Below are positions 1 to 5,041 of a stretch of DNA of 5,041 nt, one piece after another (position 1 is the stretch's first letter; every line of letters begins with the position of its first letter). The stretch is from Planctomycetota bacterium (GTDB taxonomy: Bacteria; Planctomycetota; Brocadiia; SM23-32). The notes beneath the pieces were generated by a model. The model ran no database searches. It saw only the letters and a program-made list of their open reading frames with translations, and was not told where the DNA came from. Location of the stretch: assembly GCA_018334735.1 (NCBI GenBank), contig JAGXLK010000267.1, forward strand, positions 1 through 5,041. The letters run 5' to 3'. A program made the translations under genes and the position numbers.

Positions 1-1
1 A

Positions 2-295
2 GAGAGAGACAGACGCGCCGAGCACGTGCCGGGTCAAAAAGAATGGTTCCTCGAAGAAGATCGGCGCATTATGTCCGAACTCATCCAGGATCTTTCAAAA
101 CCGGTCATCCATTACAAAATCATGGCGGCCGGACGTAACGATCCCAAAGAGGCCCTCACCCACGTCGCCCGAACTATGCGTCCCAACGACGCCGTGTGCG
201 TCGGCGTGTTCACCAGGGATATGCCGGATATGATCGCCCGGGATGTGAATTTTTTGGAAGAGGCTCTGGAAAACAAAGCGCCGGGCGATCATTAA
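2..295 (+). CDS. C-terminal part of an unnamed alpha/beta (probably TIM-barrel) protein, truncated by the window edge
   Basis: The reading frame is open to the left edge, so only the last 97 residues are seen. A GTG at 26 could be read as a start, but no ribosome binding site precedes it and the frame continues upstream of it, so I treat the gene as 5'-partial. The visible part has a beta strand and a glycine-containing turn (KPVIHYKIMAAGRND), a helix (PKEALTHVARTM), a second strand (DAVCVGVFTRD) and a closing helix ending in LENKAPGDH. This strand-helix alternation with 'YKIMAAGR' and 'cvGvftrD.pdmi' resembles the C-terminus of uncharacterised TIM-barrel proteins I associate with Planctomycetes/Lentisphaerae-type genomes; that link is from memory. 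It ends 34 bases before the glycosidase gene on the same strand, so the two are probably co-transcribed. The reaction is unknown. I am confident that it is coding and unsure of the family. Confidence 0.8.
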   Translation, partial: ERDRRAEHVPGQKEWFLEEDRRIMSELIQDLSKPVIHYKIMAAGRNDPKEALTHVARTMRPNDAVCVGVFTRDMPDMIARDVNFLEEALENKAPGDH

Positions 296-316
296 AATCG
301 CCGCGGAAAAGCGCGG

Positions 317-322
317 AAAGGA
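317..322 (+). promoter_or_regulatory. Ribosome binding site deciding the GTG start of the glycosidase gene
   Basis: AAAGGA lies seven bases before a GTG at 330. It supports GTG as the initiation codon. The next in-frame ATG lies far inside the N-terminal domain (at 855, residue 176), so starting there would remove conserved structure. Confidence 0.65.
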
Positions 323-329
323 CAGACCT

Positions 330-1919
330 GTGAAAGTAGATATCTACGATTCTCTGGAGTGGCTTTTTGCAGACTCCCAACCCCGTCGTCGTCCCCGGGG
401 CGAAATATCCATTGAAACCGCTCGCCGGGCCCGACCCGGTTTCCAGATACTGGTGAATGACGTCCCTGACGAAACTCCGATCCACGTCGAAGTCCCTTCT
501 CTGAGGAGCAGCGATGGGGAAGGACTCGCGCGGTGCGAACTCTACAAACTGATAAGCGTCCCGGTGGAGGAGAATACTGGAGCGATTGGTTTTACGAACG
601 ATGGTGACAAAAACGAGCATGTGACCCGCCGGGCTCCGTTTCGTGTTTTCGACGCATTGAAGTCCGTGACGAGCCCTGTTCGGGCGGCGTCGGGTCCGAC
701 CGTGCTTCTGGTTCAGTTCCCGATTGCACCCAACGCAAAATCGGGGTTGTATTCGGGCACGATTTCAGTAGCTGCGGGCGACGACAGTGCCGAAATCTCG
801 GTGGGACTGAATGTGCATGAGGCGCTTGTCCCTGCGCGGGGTGAGTTGAAAATGACGAACTGGTTTAACACCGGCAACATGGCAGAACGTCACGGTCTCC
901 AACCATGGTCGCGCGGACACTGGAAAATGATCCGACAGTATGCCGAGCTAATGGCGCGAAATCGGCAGAACATGTTTTGGGTGCCTCTCTCGCTGGTTGA
1001 TATTGAAAAGACGAGTGGCGAAACATGGAACTTTGATTTCAAGCGATGGATGCGATTGGTGCGCGTGTTCCTCGATGCCGGGTGCGAATGGATCGAAGGA
1101 GGGCACGTCGCCGGCCGGCACGAGTGGGATGATACCCGTTATCACCTGCGCGCTCCGGGGGATGTTCTAGGGACCGGTGCGGAAGGACATCTCTTTCTTT
1201 CCCAATTTCTCCCCGCGCTTCTGGACGTGATCGAACGGAATGGTTGGCGGGACCGCTATGTGCAACACGTGGCTGATGAGCCGCACGGCGACGATGTTGA
1301 AGACTATCGGATTCTCTGCGGGATCGTGCGTAAGTTTATGCCCGGTGTCCCCCTGATTGATGCAACGTGCAATACGAATCTCCACGGGGCCCTTGACATC
1401 TATGTCCCACAGGACTGGAAATACGAGGAAGAACTGGAAGAGTGGAGTTCCTACAGGGAATCAGGGGACGAACTTTGGCATTACACCTGTTGTTTCCCGG
1501 GTGGACCTTATCTGAACCGTCTGCTCGATCAGGAACTTCTCCGCCCGCGTTTGCTTCATTGGGGAAACTACAAATACGATCTGCAGGGGTTCCTGCATTG
1601 GGGGCTGAACCAGTACAGATCGGATCAGGATCCTTTCAAGAAAAGCGTCGTCGGTCACGGAGGAGGCAACAAACTCCCCGCCGGCGATACGCATATCGTC
1701 TACCCGGGAGATGACGGCCCGATGTCGAGTATGCGGTTTGAAGCTCAGCGTGAAGGGGTTGAAGATTACGAATTACTTCGAGTCTTAGCCGGAAAAAACA
1801 AGAAACGGTCTGATCAGATCTGCCGCCGGGTGTTCCGGAAATTTGATGACTACACCGTGAACATCAAAACGTTCAGACGCGCCCACCGCGACCTGCTGGA
1901 TGCCGTTGATAGGCTTTGA
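330..1919 (+). CDS. Glycoside hydrolase of the GH123 / DUF4091 type
   Basis: The predicted protein has 529 residues. Residues ~1-170 form a beta-rich N-terminal domain that includes 'sGLYSGTISV' (138-147), matching the beta-sandwich seen before the barrel in this family. Residues ~175-440 are the TIM-barrel catalytic region: 'MTNWFNTGNM' (175-184), 'MARNRQNMFWVPL' (208-220) and 'HVADEPHGD' (313-321). D316-E317 is the Asp-Glu pair expected of GH123 enzymes, which use substrate-assisted catalysis on N-acetylhexosaminides. Family signatures follow: 'WHYTCCFPGGPYLN' (383-396), 'GFLHWGLNQY' (420-429), 'GDTHIVYPG' (452-460) and 'EAQREGVEDYELL' (471-483). I see no signal peptide or membrane segment, so it is probably cytoplasmic and would act on imported oligosaccharides. 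The start is GTG with a good ribosome binding site. It follows the upstream gene by 34 bases, probably in one operon. GH123 proper is known for beta-N-acetylgalactosaminidase activity, but DUF4091 relatives are mostly untested, so the substrate is uncertain. Confidence 0.88.
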   Translation: MKVDIYDSLEWLFADSQPRRRPRGEISIETARRARPGFQILVNDVPDETPIHVEVPSLRSSDGEGLARCELYKLISVPVEENTGAIGFTNDGDKNEHVTRRAPFRVFDALKSVTSPVRAASGPTVLLVQFPIAPNAKSGLYSGTISVAAGDDSAEISVGLNVHEALVPARGELKMTNWFNTGNMAERHGLQPWSRGHWKMIRQYAELMARNRQNMFWVPLSLVDIEKTSGETWNFDFKRWMRLVRVFLDAGCEWIEGGHVAGRHEWDDTRYHLRAPGDVLGTGAEGHLFLSQFLPALLDVIERNGWRDRYVQHVADEPHGDDVEDYRILCGIVRKFMPGVPLIDATCNTNLHGALDIYVPQDWKYEEELEEWSSYRESGDELWHYTCCFPGGPYLNRLLDQELLRPRLLHWGNYKYDLQGFLHWGLNQYRSDQDPFKKSVVGHGGGNKLPAGDTHIVYPGDDGPMSSMRFEAQREGVEDYELLRVLAGKNKKRSDQICRRVFRKFDDYTVNIKTFRRAHRDLLDAVDRL

Positions 1920-2074
1920 GTGAGTCCTCGGGCGGCCCGACGAGCCAGGAGGCTTCGCCTGAAGTGTCCCGGTGAAGATCTCCTCCGGCTTTATCCTCCT
2001 CGGGCACGGCTTGTGGTGTGGGGAGCGGAGACCACCGACGCAGGTGTGTTTAGCCTCAAAAATACCGCCAGACC

Positions 2075-2172
2075 GGTCATCGCGAGCGCATCATAAATGG
2101 ACGAAGCAATCTTGTCGTTCTTTTGGCCTGAAAGCGAGATTGCCGCGGCGGCTATGCCGCCTCGCAATGACC
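2075..2172. repeat. Degenerate copy of the widespread 'GTCATTGCGAG...CTCGCAATGAC' palindromic repeat
   Basis: The ends are inverted repeats: GGTCATCGCGAG (2075-2086) and CTCGCAATGACC (2161-2172) match at 11 of 12 positions. A second nested pair, GCAATCT (2106-2112) and AGATTGC (2137-2143), matches perfectly, and GGCGGC-TAT-GCCGCC (2147-2161) is a small perfect hairpin. The words 'GAAGCAATCT', 'GAGATTGC' and 'CTCGCAATGAC' are those of a non-coding palindromic repeat common in intergenic DNA of many bacterial genomes. Its transposition mechanism is unclear, but it behaves like a MITE/REP-type element. Reading frames through it give artefactual proteins. The left half has diverged more than the right, suggesting an old copy. 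Confidence 0.8.
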
Positions 2173-2240
2173 ACTCAGACTGGGATTTCGGGCCAAATAG
2201 GTGCCGGTTCCGTCCCCGGGAATAATCCTGATCAAACTCT

Positions 2241-2244
2241 GGAG
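2241..2244 (+). promoter_or_regulatory. Ribosome binding site of the UroD-like gene
   Basis: GGAG sits eight bases before the ATG at 2253, in an A-rich context (GGAGTAAAAGAC). It fixes the start of the 418-residue reading frame. In-frame ATGs further in, such as residue 9, lack such a site. Confidence 0.7.
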
Positions 2245-2252
2245 TAAAAGAC

Positions 2253-3509
2253 ATGACAGACCAGGAAACGAAAATAATGCCTGAAGACCGAAAGATTCTG
2301 CGTGATCTGGCCAGACGTATCGCGGAGATCGCCGCCGATCCCGTGATGGATGAACGACGTCAGCTCTGGCTGGATCATGCCTCCCTCGACAGTCACCGCC
2401 CGATGGTCCTCGCTGAGATCGGTGGTGTCCTCGATGAACTCGTCCCGCGCGAAGTCTGTCAATGTTCAGAGGACTGGGCGAGGGGCGTCGAACGAGGTCT
2501 GAGAAGCCGAATCTTTGTCCACGAAGAAGTGGGCGACGATTCGGTGATTACCGCGTCCGTTCGGTACAATTGGAATGTAAACATTGGAAACTACGGCGTT
2601 TCCCCGAAACGGCATACCACCGAAGGCGACAAAAAAACCAGCTACCGGTGGGATCCCCCGATCAAAGACCTTGATGCCGATTTTGATAAACTCCATATGC
2701 GTGAACTCTCAGTCGATCGGGAGGCGACCCGTCGGGCGGGGGAAAGGCTCCACGACATCTTTGGCGATATCCTGGAGGTGCGTCTGCGCGGCTCATTTTG
2801 GTGGACCATGGGGATGACCTGGCGGGCGGTCGATCTGGTCGGGCTGGACGGACTGATGCTTTTCATGTGCGATGAGCCCGACGGTGTCCACCGGCTGATG
2901 GAGTTTCTCCGGGACGATCATCTTCATCTTATCGAGTGGTGCGAAGAGGAAGGCCTGCTGACCCTGAACAATGAAAATGATTATTGCGGATCCGGCAGCC
3001 TTGGCTATACCCTGGAGTTGCCCCAACCGGATTGGCGGGAAGGGGACCCCGTCCGTATCGCGGACCTCTGGGGGCTATCGGAATCGCAGGAAACCGTCGG
3101 TGTGTCGCCTGCGATGTTCGCTGAATTTATCTTTCCGTATCAACTTCCGGTCATCGAGAAATTTGGTCTGTCGTATTACGGGTGTTGCGAACCCGTTCAC
3201 GAGCGGTGGGGGACTATCAAACAGATCCCAAACCTGCGGCGCGTCTCGGTATCTCCCTGGTGCGATCAGGAAATTATGGCCGATGTCCTTGGGGATGATT
3301 ACATCTTCTGCCGAAAACCCAATCCGTCTTTGATCAGCACTGAAAACTGGAACGAAGACTCCATCCGCGCAGATTTAAGGCAGACCGTTGAGGTCGCCGG
3401 CGATTGCCCGCTCGAACTGGTAATGAAAGACGTTCATACGGTAGCCGACGAGCCCTGGCGACTCGGCCGCTGGGTCGAGATAGCCCGCGAAGAAGCAGCC
3501 AACTGGTGA
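2253..3509 (+). CDS. Uroporphyrinogen decarboxylase-family (UroD/MtaA superfamily) protein, probable methyltransferase-type
   Basis: The predicted protein has 418 residues with no signal peptide, so it is cytoplasmic. Recognisable stretches are 'MPEDRKILRDLARR' (9-22), the charged region around 'RYNWNVNIGNYG' (104-115), 'LRGSFWWTMGM' (178-188), 'LVGLDGLMLFMCDEPDGVHRLM' split across 195-216, 'CGSGSLGYTLELP' (245-257), 'WGLSESQETVGVSP' (273-286), 'YYGCCEP' (308-314), 'IPNLRRVSVSPW' (325-336), 'GDDYIFCRKPNP' (347-358) and 'MKDVHTV' (391-397). These are hallmarks of a UroD-like clade common in polysaccharide-degrading bacteria and usually annotated as uroporphyrinogen-III decarboxylase-like. True heme-pathway HemE enzymes are shorter (about 350 residues) and have a different N-terminus, so a role in heme synthesis is unlikely. 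The superfamily includes corrinoid-dependent methyltransferases such as MtaA, but the canonical HxC...C zinc motif is not obvious here. No corrinoid partner lies in the window. The family call is firm; the reaction is unknown. Confidence 0.88.
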   Translation: MTDQETKIMPEDRKILRDLARRIAEIAADPVMDERRQLWLDHASLDSHRPMVLAEIGGVLDELVPREVCQCSEDWARGVERGLRSRIFVHEEVGDDSVITASVRYNWNVNIGNYGVSPKRHTTEGDKKTSYRWDPPIKDLDADFDKLHMRELSVDREATRRAGERLHDIFGDILEVRLRGSFWWTMGMTWRAVDLVGLDGLMLFMCDEPDGVHRLMEFLRDDHLHLIEWCEEEGLLTLNNENDYCGSGSLGYTLELPQPDWREGDPVRIADLWGLSESQETVGVSPAMFAEFIFPYQLPVIEKFGLSYYGCCEPVHERWGTIKQIPNLRRVSVSPWCDQEIMADVLGDDYIFCRKPNPSLISTENWNEDSIRADLRQTVEVAGDCPLELVMKDVHTVADEPWRLGRWVEIAREEAANW

Positions 3510-3533
3510 AAGGTGGTTTCTGCTGGTTTTTTT
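3494..3533 (+). terminator. Possible intrinsic terminator overlapping the end of the UroD-like gene
   Basis: AGCAG-CCA (3494-3501) can pair with TGG-ttt-CTGCT (3514-3524), an eight-pair stem with a three-base bulge around a 12-base loop. It is followed two bases later by seven T residues (3527-3533). The stem begins inside the last codons of the upstream gene. The bulge and modest GC content make it a weak terminator, but the T-run and position fit. Confidence 0.35.
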
Positions 3534-3598
3534 GGGTCCCGTTTTGGGGCTTTCCCAGTAATCGAACGGGGTATGCGATGCGCAGGAATGTAAGAGAG

Positions 3599-3674
3599 CA
3601 GTAGGTCTCTGCCGTACGGCGGACGAGGCGGACCTGCCGTTGGTTGTTCTGCTGTTGTGCTGCGAGACCTGTTG
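3599..3674 (+). other. Inverted repeat that could form a long stem enclosing an inner hairpin
   Basis: AGGTCTC (3603-3609) is perfectly complementary to GAGACCT (3664-3670). The pairing extends outward through two G-U pairs to CA/TG, giving an 11-pair stem (3599-3609 with 3664-3674). Inside the loop, ACGGC (3616-3620) can pair with GCCGT (3636-3640), and GCCGTACGGC (3611-3620) is a competing perfect palindrome. A seven-base inverted repeat alone can arise by chance in 300 bases, so the RNA interpretation is tentative. Confidence 0.3.
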
Positions 3675-3693
3675 GTTTATGACCGCGTTCTGA

Positions 3694-3714
3694 ACTCCAG
3701 CCTCCGGCTGAAGT
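3694..3714 (+). other. Short hairpin in the isomerase leader
   Basis: CAGCC-TCC-GGCTG (3698-3710) is a perfect five-pair stem with a three-base loop. It is extended past one mismatch by ACT (3694-3696) and AGT (3712-3714). No T-run follows, so it is not a terminator. It may belong to the same folded leader as the inverted repeat just upstream. Confidence 0.35.
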
Positions 3715-3737
3715 CCTGTCCGCTCATTCGCCGTCAC

Positions 3738-3777
3738 TTGAATCTAACCGTTTTCTCGCAAAAATAGAGCCTTGACA
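3738..3777 (+). promoter_or_regulatory. Promoter-like elements before the isomerase gene
   Basis: TTGAAT (3738-3743) and AAAAAT (3760-3765), spaced by 16 bases, resemble a sigma-70 promoter with an imperfect -10. A perfect TTGACA at 3772-3777 follows, but only poor -10 matches lie at the right distance, in a T-rich tract before the ATG. The first pair would give a short leader excluding the upstream hairpins; an earlier start would include them. Both are weak by eye. Confidence 0.3.
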
Positions 3778-3803
3778 GGCAGAGGTTTTTCTTTTTTACG
3801 CTT

Positions 3804-3807
3804 GGAG
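3804..3807 (+). promoter_or_regulatory. Ribosome binding site of the isomerase gene
   Basis: GGAG lies seven bases before the ATG at 3815 and supports that start. The protein then begins directly with the first barrel strand (MKLGFLTD), as is normal for the family. Confidence 0.7.
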
Positions 3808-3814
3808 CAACACG

Positions 3815-4597
3815 ATGAAACTTGGTTTTCTCACTGACGGATGCACGGACGATGTCGAATTTGCCAGCGAAAACGGATTCGGGTGTCTCGAAGTAGCCTT
3901 GTTCGGCGACAGCCCGCTTTATGAAGACTGTTCGGAATTCAAGCAAGCCTGTGATAACGCCGACATTTCAGTCTCGGCGGTGAGCCTTTTTGGACAAAAG
4001 TTGTTTGGAGAAGCCGATTCAGTGGGGGAGGGACGGAAGAATTTCGAGGCCGCGCGTGATCTTGCCGTTGAACTCCAGGCCCCTGTTTTCGTTGCCGGCT
4101 CCGCCCGTTACGAAGAGATCCCCGAGGACGAACAATGGGAGATGGTCATCGAAGAAATGACGCCGATGATCCGAGCCGCCCAGGACAAAGGGTTGACGTA
4201 TGCTTTTTACAACTGCCATTGGGAGAACGTGGTCTGCAAGCCCGAAGCATGGGCACGCGTGTTGCCGGAAGTTTCGGGGGCCGGTATCAAATTCGACCCC
4301 TCCCACCCGGTTTACGACGGACGCGACTGGATGCCGGATATGTGGAAAGCCGGCGACCGGATCGTCCACACCCACGCGAAAGATACGTTATGGATTGACG
4401 GAGAACGTATTCCCGATCCGAATCCGGGACTCGGGCAGATGAACTGGGGAGCGTTTTTCGGGATCCTCTACGAACTTGGTCTTGACGTGGACGTATGCAT
4501 TGAACCCCATAGCGCCGTTTACACGGGGGAGAATCGTTATCCGGCGCTTCTGCTGTCAAAACGCTACCTTGAGCGTTTCCTGATGCCTGAAATGTGA
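3815..4597 (+). CDS. Sugar phosphate isomerase/epimerase (xylose isomerase-like TIM barrel)
   Basis: The predicted protein has 260 residues, normal for the AP-endonuclease-2/xylose isomerase-like family, and is cytoplasmic. It starts with a barrel strand 'MKLGFLTD' (1-8), then 'GFGCLEVALFG' (21-31), 'ISVSAVSLFG' (51-60), 'APVFVAGSARY' (89-99), 'LTYAFYNCHWEN' (127-138), 'GIKFDPSHP' (157-165), 'IVHTHAKD' (183-190) and 'DVCIEPH' (226-232). Metal ligands expected from characterised relatives such as D-tagatose 3-epimerase are Glu, Asp, His and Glu. D161, H187 and E230 fit the last three, with H164 as the usual accompanying histidine. The first glutamate, normally at the end of strand 4, appears to be N133 in 'FYNCHW', which may mark a subfamily with altered chemistry or metal binding. 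Such enzymes interconvert ketoses, inositols or related keto sugars; the substrate here is unknown. It lies 305 bases downstream of the UroD-like gene and may have its own promoter. Confidence 0.87.
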   Translation: MKLGFLTDGCTDDVEFASENGFGCLEVALFGDSPLYEDCSEFKQACDNADISVSAVSLFGQKLFGEADSVGEGRKNFEAARDLAVELQAPVFVAGSARYEEIPEDEQWEMVIEEMTPMIRAAQDKGLTYAFYNCHWENVVCKPEAWARVLPEVSGAGIKFDPSHPVYDGRDWMPDMWKAGDRIVHTHAKDTLWIDGERIPDPNPGLGQMNWGAFFGILYELGLDVDVCIEPHSAVYTGENRYPALLLSKRYLERFLMPEM

Positions 4598-4888
4598 GTT
4601 TCTGCCCAAAATCTCCGTGAGCGTGGCCTCCCTGATACGCCGCTGGGTCTGTTTTGCCGGGCAAGCCGGCAGGAGCCGGTCATTTACAGCGCTCCCATCT
4701 CCAGCCCGCTCAGTCTCTGCAGAATCGAGTTCAGCCGAGCGATAGCGAAGGGGGGACTTGAGGCGGACAATTGTGGGGAACATCAGGAGACGGGATCTGG
4801 CGTCAGCGACACCGGCACCGTGTTTGAAAAACGGCTCGTCTCCAGGGTACCCCGGAGCTCGTGTGACCCCTATCCTGGCCCCGGACAT
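4598..4888. other. 291-base spacer between convergent genes
   Basis: I see no well-supported gene. A minus-strand frame at 4556-4888 is open but runs 42 bases into the end of the isomerase gene and resembles no protein I know. Another minus-strand frame (4684-4869), broken by a TGA, may be a gene remnant. The stretch also holds a GC-rich hairpin at 4652-4674. The genes on either side end here, so terminators would be expected in this region. Confidence 0.5.
4652..4674. other. GC-rich hairpin between convergent genes
   Basis: TGCCGG (4655-4660) and CCGGCA (4666-4671) form a perfect six-pair stem around a five-base loop GCAAG. On the plus-strand transcript the stem extends by two G-U pairs and one T-A pair to 4652-4674. 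It lies 55 bases after the isomerase stop and could help end transcripts. It lacks a T-run on its 3' side on either strand, so it is not a classic intrinsic terminator. Confidence 0.35.
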
Positions 4889-5041
4889 CTATCGCTGGTT
4901 TTTCAAATCCTTCTCGGGATCGATCACCATGAACCGGGCGTGGAAGAAACATTGAGCGCGGTTCGCCCATGGATTGGCCGGGTCCTCGCCTTTGATCGAC
5001 CACACCATCGCCACCGCGTGCAATTTGTTGGCGGCACCCAC
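4889..5041 (-). CDS. C-terminal fragment of an unrecognised protein, truncated by the right edge
   Basis: On the minus strand one frame is open from the right edge to a TAG at 4891-4889, giving the last 50 residues of a protein whose start lies outside the window. The fragment reads 'KLHAVAMVWSIKGEDP' then 'NPWANRAQCFFHARF', followed by 'MVIDPEKDLKNQR'. Its residue mix is protein-like (two Trp, a Cys-Phe-Phe-His cluster, few low-complexity runs) and most codons end in G or C, as in the neighbouring genes. That makes it more likely coding than chance, though 50 codons is short. I do not recognise the family. It converges on the isomerase gene, so it belongs to a different transcription unit. 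Confidence 0.6.
   Translation of the reverse strand: MGAANKLHAVAMVWSIKGEDPANPWANRAQCFFHARFMVIDPEKDLKNQR

Larger units (their letters stand above)
1920..2252. other. 333-base spacer between the glycosidase and UroD-like genes
   Basis: I see no convincing gene here. Short reading frames on both strands mostly read through the palindromic repeat at 2075-2172. The first part holds small GC-rich inverted repeats, CGGGC/GCCCG (1929-1939) and AGGC/GCCT (1950-1960), without a following T-run, so they do not make a classic terminator. No clear -35/-10 pair was found. The spacer is long for co-directional genes, so the downstream gene may have its own promoter. Confidence 0.6.
3510..3814 (+). other. 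305-base leader/spacer before the sugar isomerase gene
   Basis: No coding region is supported; a minus-strand frame crossing it runs into the 3' end of the UroD-like gene and looks like no known protein. The spacer holds a T-run (3527-3533), a cluster of inverted repeats at 3599-3714 that could fold as RNA, and promoter-like elements between 3738 and 3777. This suggests that the downstream gene is controlled separately. Confidence 0.55.

Noticed and set aside
26..28. GTG as the true start of the first gene
   Set aside because: No ribosome binding site precedes it and the frame stays open to the left edge, so the gene most likely begins outside the window.
1929..1960. GC-rich inverted repeats after the glycosidase gene as a terminator
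   Set aside because: The stems are only four to five pairs and no T-run follows.
2069..2180. CAGAC direct repeats (2069-2073 and 2176-2180) as a target-site duplication of the palindromic repeat
   Set aside because: They sit at unequal distances (one and three bases) from the inverted-repeat ends and are only five bases long, so chance is a good explanation.
1991..2254. Minus-strand 87-residue open frame
   Set aside because: It mostly translates the palindromic repeat ('SLRGGIAAAAISLSGQKND'), a known type of artefact, and has no protein-like features.
3375..3737. Minus-strand 120-residue open frame across the leader
   Set aside because: It lies partly antisense to the conserved C-terminus of the UroD-like protein and resembles no family.
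4019..4375. Minus-strand 118-residue open frame
   Set aside because: It is wholly antisense to the well-supported isomerase gene.
4556..4888. Minus-strand 110-residue open frame
   Set aside because: It overlaps the end of the isomerase gene by 42 bases, has mixed third-base composition and shows no recognisable motif; only its ATG next to a TAG stop speaks for it.
1..5041. CRISPR array, tRNA, rRNA or transposase gene
   Set aside because: No regularly spaced direct repeats, tRNA-like cloverleaf, rRNA sequence or transposase motif was seen on either strand.

Overview
This looks like a window from a carbohydrate-degrading bacterium of moderate GC content. The protein families (a GH123/DUF4091-type glycosidase, a divergent uroporphyrinogen-decarboxylase-fold protein and xylose-isomerase-type TIM barrels, all with long spacers) are typical of genomes from the Planctomycetes-Verrucomicrobia-Lentisphaerae group and neighbouring uncultured phyla such as Poribacteria or Omnitrophica. 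This placement is inferred from family content and a dispersed palindromic repeat. The window has no rRNA or other marker that would fix it.

Layout. Four genes lie on the plus strand. (1) Bases 2-295 are the C-terminal end of a protein cut by the left edge, probably an alpha/beta (TIM-barrel-like) protein. (2) After a 34-base gap with a good ribosome binding site, bases 330-1919 encode a complete 529-residue glycoside hydrolase of the GH123/DUF4091 type. It has a beta-sandwich N-terminus, an Asp-Glu catalytic pair and the family's C-terminal signature, and no secretion signal. (3) A 333-base spacer carries a degenerate copy of the widespread 'GTCATTGCGAG...CTCGCAATGAC' palindromic repeat. (4) Bases 2253-3509 encode a 418-residue UroD/MtaA-superfamily protein. 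(5) A 305-base spacer holds a candidate terminator, inverted repeats that could fold as RNA, and weak promoter-like elements. (6) Bases 3815-4597 encode a 260-residue sugar phosphate isomerase/epimerase-type TIM barrel. (7) A convergent 291-base spacer follows. (8) Bases 4889-5041, minus strand, hold a 50-residue C-terminal fragment of an unrecognised protein that enters from the right edge.

How the genes may work together. Genes 1 and 2 are close enough to be one transcription unit. The UroD-like and isomerase genes share their direction but sit behind long spacers, so each may have its own promoter. A glycosidase, a methyltransferase-fold enzyme and a sugar isomerase/epimerase side by side suggest catabolism of an unusual, possibly N-acetylated or methylated, sugar. 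That is inference from neighbourhood only: no corrinoid protein, transporter or regulator is visible. The most unusual points are the replaced metal-ligand glutamate in the isomerase, the non-canonical cysteine pattern of the UroD-like protein, the folded-looking leader before the isomerase, and the orphan fragment at the right edge.
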